Source of the DNA: Lysobacteraceae bacterium P
GTDB lineage: Bacteria; Pseudomonadota; Gammaproteobacteria; Xanthomonadales; Xanthomonadaceae
Length of the DNA stretch: 64,000 bases
Assembly: GCA_005503055.1 (NCBI GenBank)
Contig: SCOX01000002.1
Location: 1-64,000 of the forward strand
Reading direction: 5' to 3'
Positions 61,450-64,000 of this stretch are shown piece after piece. A program made the position numbers and the translations under genes. The first letter of the stretch is position 1, and each line of letters starts with the position of its first letter. The notes beneath the pieces were generated by a model, which was not told the DNA's origin, did not search any database, and saw only the letters and a program-made list of their open reading frames with translations.

Positions 61450-62427
61450 GTGCAACGAACGAGCCCCGATACCCGCCGTGATGCCGCCTACGCGACCTGG
61501 ACGCTGACCGACGGTCACGCCGGAAACGTGCGCCAGGCGCACGCATTGGCGGGCGCGCTGGGCGAACCGTTCCGCGCCTGGACGCTGGCACCGCGCCGGC
61601 CCTGGCGCTGGTTCGCGCCACGCCGGGTGCCCGGCGGCGACGGTGCGTTCGGCCCCACCTTCGCGCATGCCATGCACGCGCCGCCGTCGCTGGCCATCGG
61701 CTGCGGTCGGCAGGGGGCACTGGCGACGCGCTTGCTGCGTGCGCGCGGCGCGCGCGCGGTGCAGATCCTCGACCCACGCATCGATCCGCGCCATTGGGAC
61801 CTCGTCATCGCACCGGAACACGATGAGCTCAAAGGCGATAATGTCATCACCCTGATGGGCAGCCTGCATCCCGTCGACGACCTGTGGCTGGCCTCGGCGC
61901 GGCATGCGTTTCCCGCGTTGGGCACGCTGCCCGGCCCGCGCATCGCGCTGCTGGTCGGCGGCGCCAGCGCGCACGCGCGGTTCGACGACGCCACCTACGG
62001 CGGACTCATGCAGCGCGTGGAGCGCATCGCGCGCGATGAAGGCGGCAGCGTCCTGGCGACCACCTCGCGCCGTACGCCGCCGAGCGTGGGAGGCCAGCTG
62101 CGCGATCGCCTGCATGCGGTGCCCGGACTGGTGTGGACGGACGGCGCCGACGGCCCGAACCCCTATGCGGGCCTGCTCGCCTGGGCCGACCGCATCGTCT
62201 GCACCGCCGACTCGGTCAACATGCTCTCCGAAGCCGTCGCGACCTGGGCGCCGGTCTTCGTCGCCGGACATGAGCGCGTGCAGGGGCGTCCGCGCCATTT
62301 CGTCGATGCGTTGCTGCACAGCGGCCGCGTTCGTGTGCTCGACGAAAGCGCACAGGCGTTCGCCGTGACGCCCCTGCGCGAAACGGCGCGTATCGCCGCG
62401 CAAGTCCGCCAGCGACTCGACGGATAG
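61450..62427 (+). CDS. ELM1-family (mitochondrial fission ELM1-like) glycosyltransferase-like protein
   Basis: This protein belongs to the ELM1 family, related to GT-B glycosyltransferases and of unsettled bacterial function. Features are [51 protein letters not shown] and the loop [26 protein letters not shown]. There is no upstream ATG in a good place; GTG 61450 and TTG 61438 are candidates, giving about 325 or 329 residues. It ends 10 bases from the convergent glnE stop. The start is uncertain. Confidence 0.83.
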   Translation: MQRTSPDTRRDAAYATWTLTDGHAGNVRQAHALAGALGEPFRAWTLAPRRPWRWFAPRRVPGGDGAFGPTFAHAMHAPPSLAIGCGRQGALATRLLRARGARAVQILDPRIDPRHWDLVIAPEHDELKGDNVITLMGSLHPVDDLWLASARHAFPALGTLPGPRIALLVGGASAHARFDDATYGGLMQRVERIARDEGGSVLATTSRRTPPSVGGQLRDRLHAVPGLVWTDGADGPNPYAGLLAWADRIVCTADSVNMLSEAVATWAPVFVAGHERVQGRPRHFVDALLHSGRVRVLDESAQAFAVTPLRETARIAAQVRQRLDG

Positions 62428-62437
62428 TCCCGCGCCG

Positions 62438-64000
62438 TCAGCTGTCGAAAATCAGTCCGTGCGCATGCGTCGCGGCGATTATCGCCTCGCGCGCCTGTGC
62501 GATCGCCTCGTTGATCGGCAAACGCCGCGGCCGACGGTCGAGCGTGCACGCCAGGCCGGCGTCGACCAGCACCGCGTGCGCCTGCGTCAGCGACGCGACT
62601 TCGCCCTCGTCGAGCCAGCCGCTTGCGCCGGTGGCCTGGATCAGCTCGCTCGTATTGCGCGACGACAGCCACTGCGGATGCTGCGCGGAGTGCGCGAGCA
62701 CCGCGTACTGCAGCAGGAATTCGAGATCGACCAGGCCGCCCTCGCCTTGCTTGAGATCGAACGCGGCCGCATCGCTGCGATCGAGTTCGGCGCGCATGCG
62801 ACGGCGCATCGACACGACGTCCTCGCACACGCGCTGCACTTCGCGCTGGCGTGAAAGCGTCTGCCGGCGGACGTCCTCGACGTCGGCGCCGAGCGACGCG
62901 TCGCCGGCGATGAAGCGCGCCCGCACCAGCGCCTGGTGTTCCCAGGTCCACGCGCGTTCGCGCTGGTAGTCGCGGTAGCTGGGCAGACTCGACACGAGCA
63001 GGCCCTTGGCGCCGTCGGGCCGCAGGCGCACGTCGACGTCGTATAGGCGACCGGCTCCCGTCACCGCGCCCAGCAGCGCGACGACCTTCTGCGCCATGCG
63101 CGCGAACCAGCGCGTGGCTTCGAGCGGCCGGGCGCCGTCGGAGTGCGCGTGTTCGCCGCCCGGTGCGTCGTAGATGAAGACCAGGTCGAGATCGGATCCG
63201 AAGCCGAGTTCCTCGCCGCCCAGGCTGCCGTATCCGATCACCGCGAAACGCGCACCGGGCACGCGGCCATGCGCGCCGGCGACTTCGTGCTCGGCCAGGC
63301 GCAGCACGCGCATCACCACGCCGTCGGCCAGCCAAGCCAGCTGGCGGGCACCGTCCACCGCCGACAGGCGCCCATCGCGTACGGCCATCGCGATGCGGAA
63401 GCTCAGCGCCTGGCGCACTTCGTTGAGGGCCTGCAGCACGGCTTCGGCATCATCGTTGTCGTTGCGCGCGACGTCGGTGCAGGCGGCATGCAGTTCGTCG
63501 CGATCGGGCAACGGACCGGCGACGCGCGCATCGAGCAGTTCGTCGAGCAGCAGCGGATATGCGGCCAGCCGCTCGGCGAGCAGCGCGCTGTGCGTGACCA
63601 CTTCGACCAGCCGCGCGAGCGCCGCGGGCTGTTCGTCCAGCAGCGCGAGGTACGCGCTACGCCTGAGCACGTTGTGCAACAGCGACAGCAGGCGCCGCAG
63701 CGCGAGCATCGGTTCGCTCGATGCGGCCGCCGCCTGCAGCAGGGATGGCAGCACGCGATCCAGACGCGAGCGGGCGCTGTCGGACAGGCCGCGCACACCC
63801 GGGCTGCGCGCGAAATCGCGCAACGCCGCGTCGGCGTTTCCTGCCTCGACGAAACCGGCGTCGGCCAGCGCCTCGCTGTCGCCGCCCTCGGGCAGCGCGC
63901 GCCAATAGCTGGTCAGGGCATCGGGCGCGTTACGACGGCGGCGCGGCGCGAGCAGCGCCTCGAACTCCGCGGTCACGCGCCCGCGCTGCGCATCGAGCGC
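62438..64000 (-). CDS. glnE: Glutamine synthetase adenylyltransferase/adenylyl-removing enzyme (3' part)
   Basis: GlnE modifies glutamine synthetase in response to nitrogen status. Only the C-terminal ~520 residues are in the window; the reading frame remains open to base 64000, so the N-terminal part lies beyond. The second nucleotidyltransferase domain is clear: [23 protein letters not shown] and [14 protein letters not shown], followed by the helical [17 protein letters not shown] region. The stop is at 62438. Confidence 0.93.
   Translation of the reverse strand, partial: ALDAQRGRVTAEFEALLAPRRRRNAPDALTSYWRALPEGGDSEALADAGFVEAGNADAALRDFARSPGVRGLSDSARSRLDRVLPSLLQAAAASSEPMLALRRLLSLLHNVLRRSAYLALLDEQPAALARLVEVVTHSALLAERLAAYPLLLDELLDARVAGPLPDRDELHAACTDVARNDNDDAEAVLQALNEVRQALSFRIAMAVRDGRLSAVDGARQLAWLADGVVMRVLRLAEHEVAGAHGRVPGARFAVIGYGSLGGEELGFGSDLDLVFIYDAPGGEHAHSDGARPLEATRWFARMAQKVVALLGAVTGAGRLYDVDVRLRPDGAKGLLVSSLPSYRDYQRERAWTWEHQALVRARFIAGDASLGADVEDVRRQTLSRQREVQRVCEDVVSMRRRMRAELDRSDAAAFDLKQGEGGLVDLEFLLQYAVLAHSAQHPQWLSSRNTSELIQATGASGWLDEGEVASLTQAHAVLVDAGLACTLDRRPRRLPINEAIAQAREAIIAATHAHGLIFDS

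Overview
The window is 64 kb of high-GC chromosomal DNA that looks like the core genome of a Lysobacter- or Luteimonas-like member of the Xanthomonadaceae (Lysobacteraceae). This is an inference. It rests on the high GC third-codon bias, a large TonB-dependent receptor, a pyrophosphate-dependent phosphofructokinase next to a proton-pumping pyrophosphatase, the DedA-PAP2-LssY fusion and a xanthomonad-style fused ilv-leu operon. I saw no insertion sequence, prophage, CRISPR array, tRNA or rRNA. No gap between genes exceeds about 300 bases.

Layout. 0-11 kb: small housekeeping genes (DUF192 lipoprotein, rubredoxin, thiE-hemL, argD, a voltage-gated-type channel, an SDR, a kinase-like protein, a DedA-PAP2-LssY membrane protein, a LON-domain protein, mpl). 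11-18 kb: a pyrophosphate and adenylate block: adk, PPi-phosphofructokinase, K+-independent H+-pyrophosphatase (hppA) and soluble pyrophosphatase (ppa), with two uncharacterised exported proteins between them. 18-26.7 kb: an Asp/Asn-hydroxylase-like protein, a TonB receptor, an AraC regulator, a membrane-anchored winged-helix/beta-propeller regulator and a second ion channel. 26.7-28.8 kb: thiC under a TPP riboswitch.

28.8-46 kb is the centrepiece. thrABC and then ilvD-ilvC-ilvG-ilvM-ilvE-ilvA-leuA-leuC-leuD-leuB all lie on the + strand, mostly with overlapping or abutting genes. Each block is preceded by its own leader-peptide gene (thrL rich in Thr/Ile, ilvL ending in a Leu-Ile-Val run) and an attenuator hairpin. 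Except for asd and the first tyrosine-independent steps, the route from aspartate to threonine, isoleucine, valine and leucine is encoded in one 17-kb stretch. The two leaders share almost the same promoter and start region and appear to be leaderless.

46-64 kb: a lipoprotein, an RND efflux pair with a divergent TetR regulator, a PCMT-like protein with tolC, a lipopolysaccharide block (waaA, lpxL, an O-antigen-ligase-like protein, a GT4 glycosyltransferase), a CHCC zinc-finger protein, pirin, yceI, a RutE-type nitroreductase, an ELM1-family protein and the 3' part of glnE, which runs off the window.

Recurring themes are apparently leaderless genes (a -10 hexamer six to eight bases before ATG at several starts) and family members that lack a canonical catalytic or ligand residue (the PAP2 domain, the PCMT-like protein, pirin).
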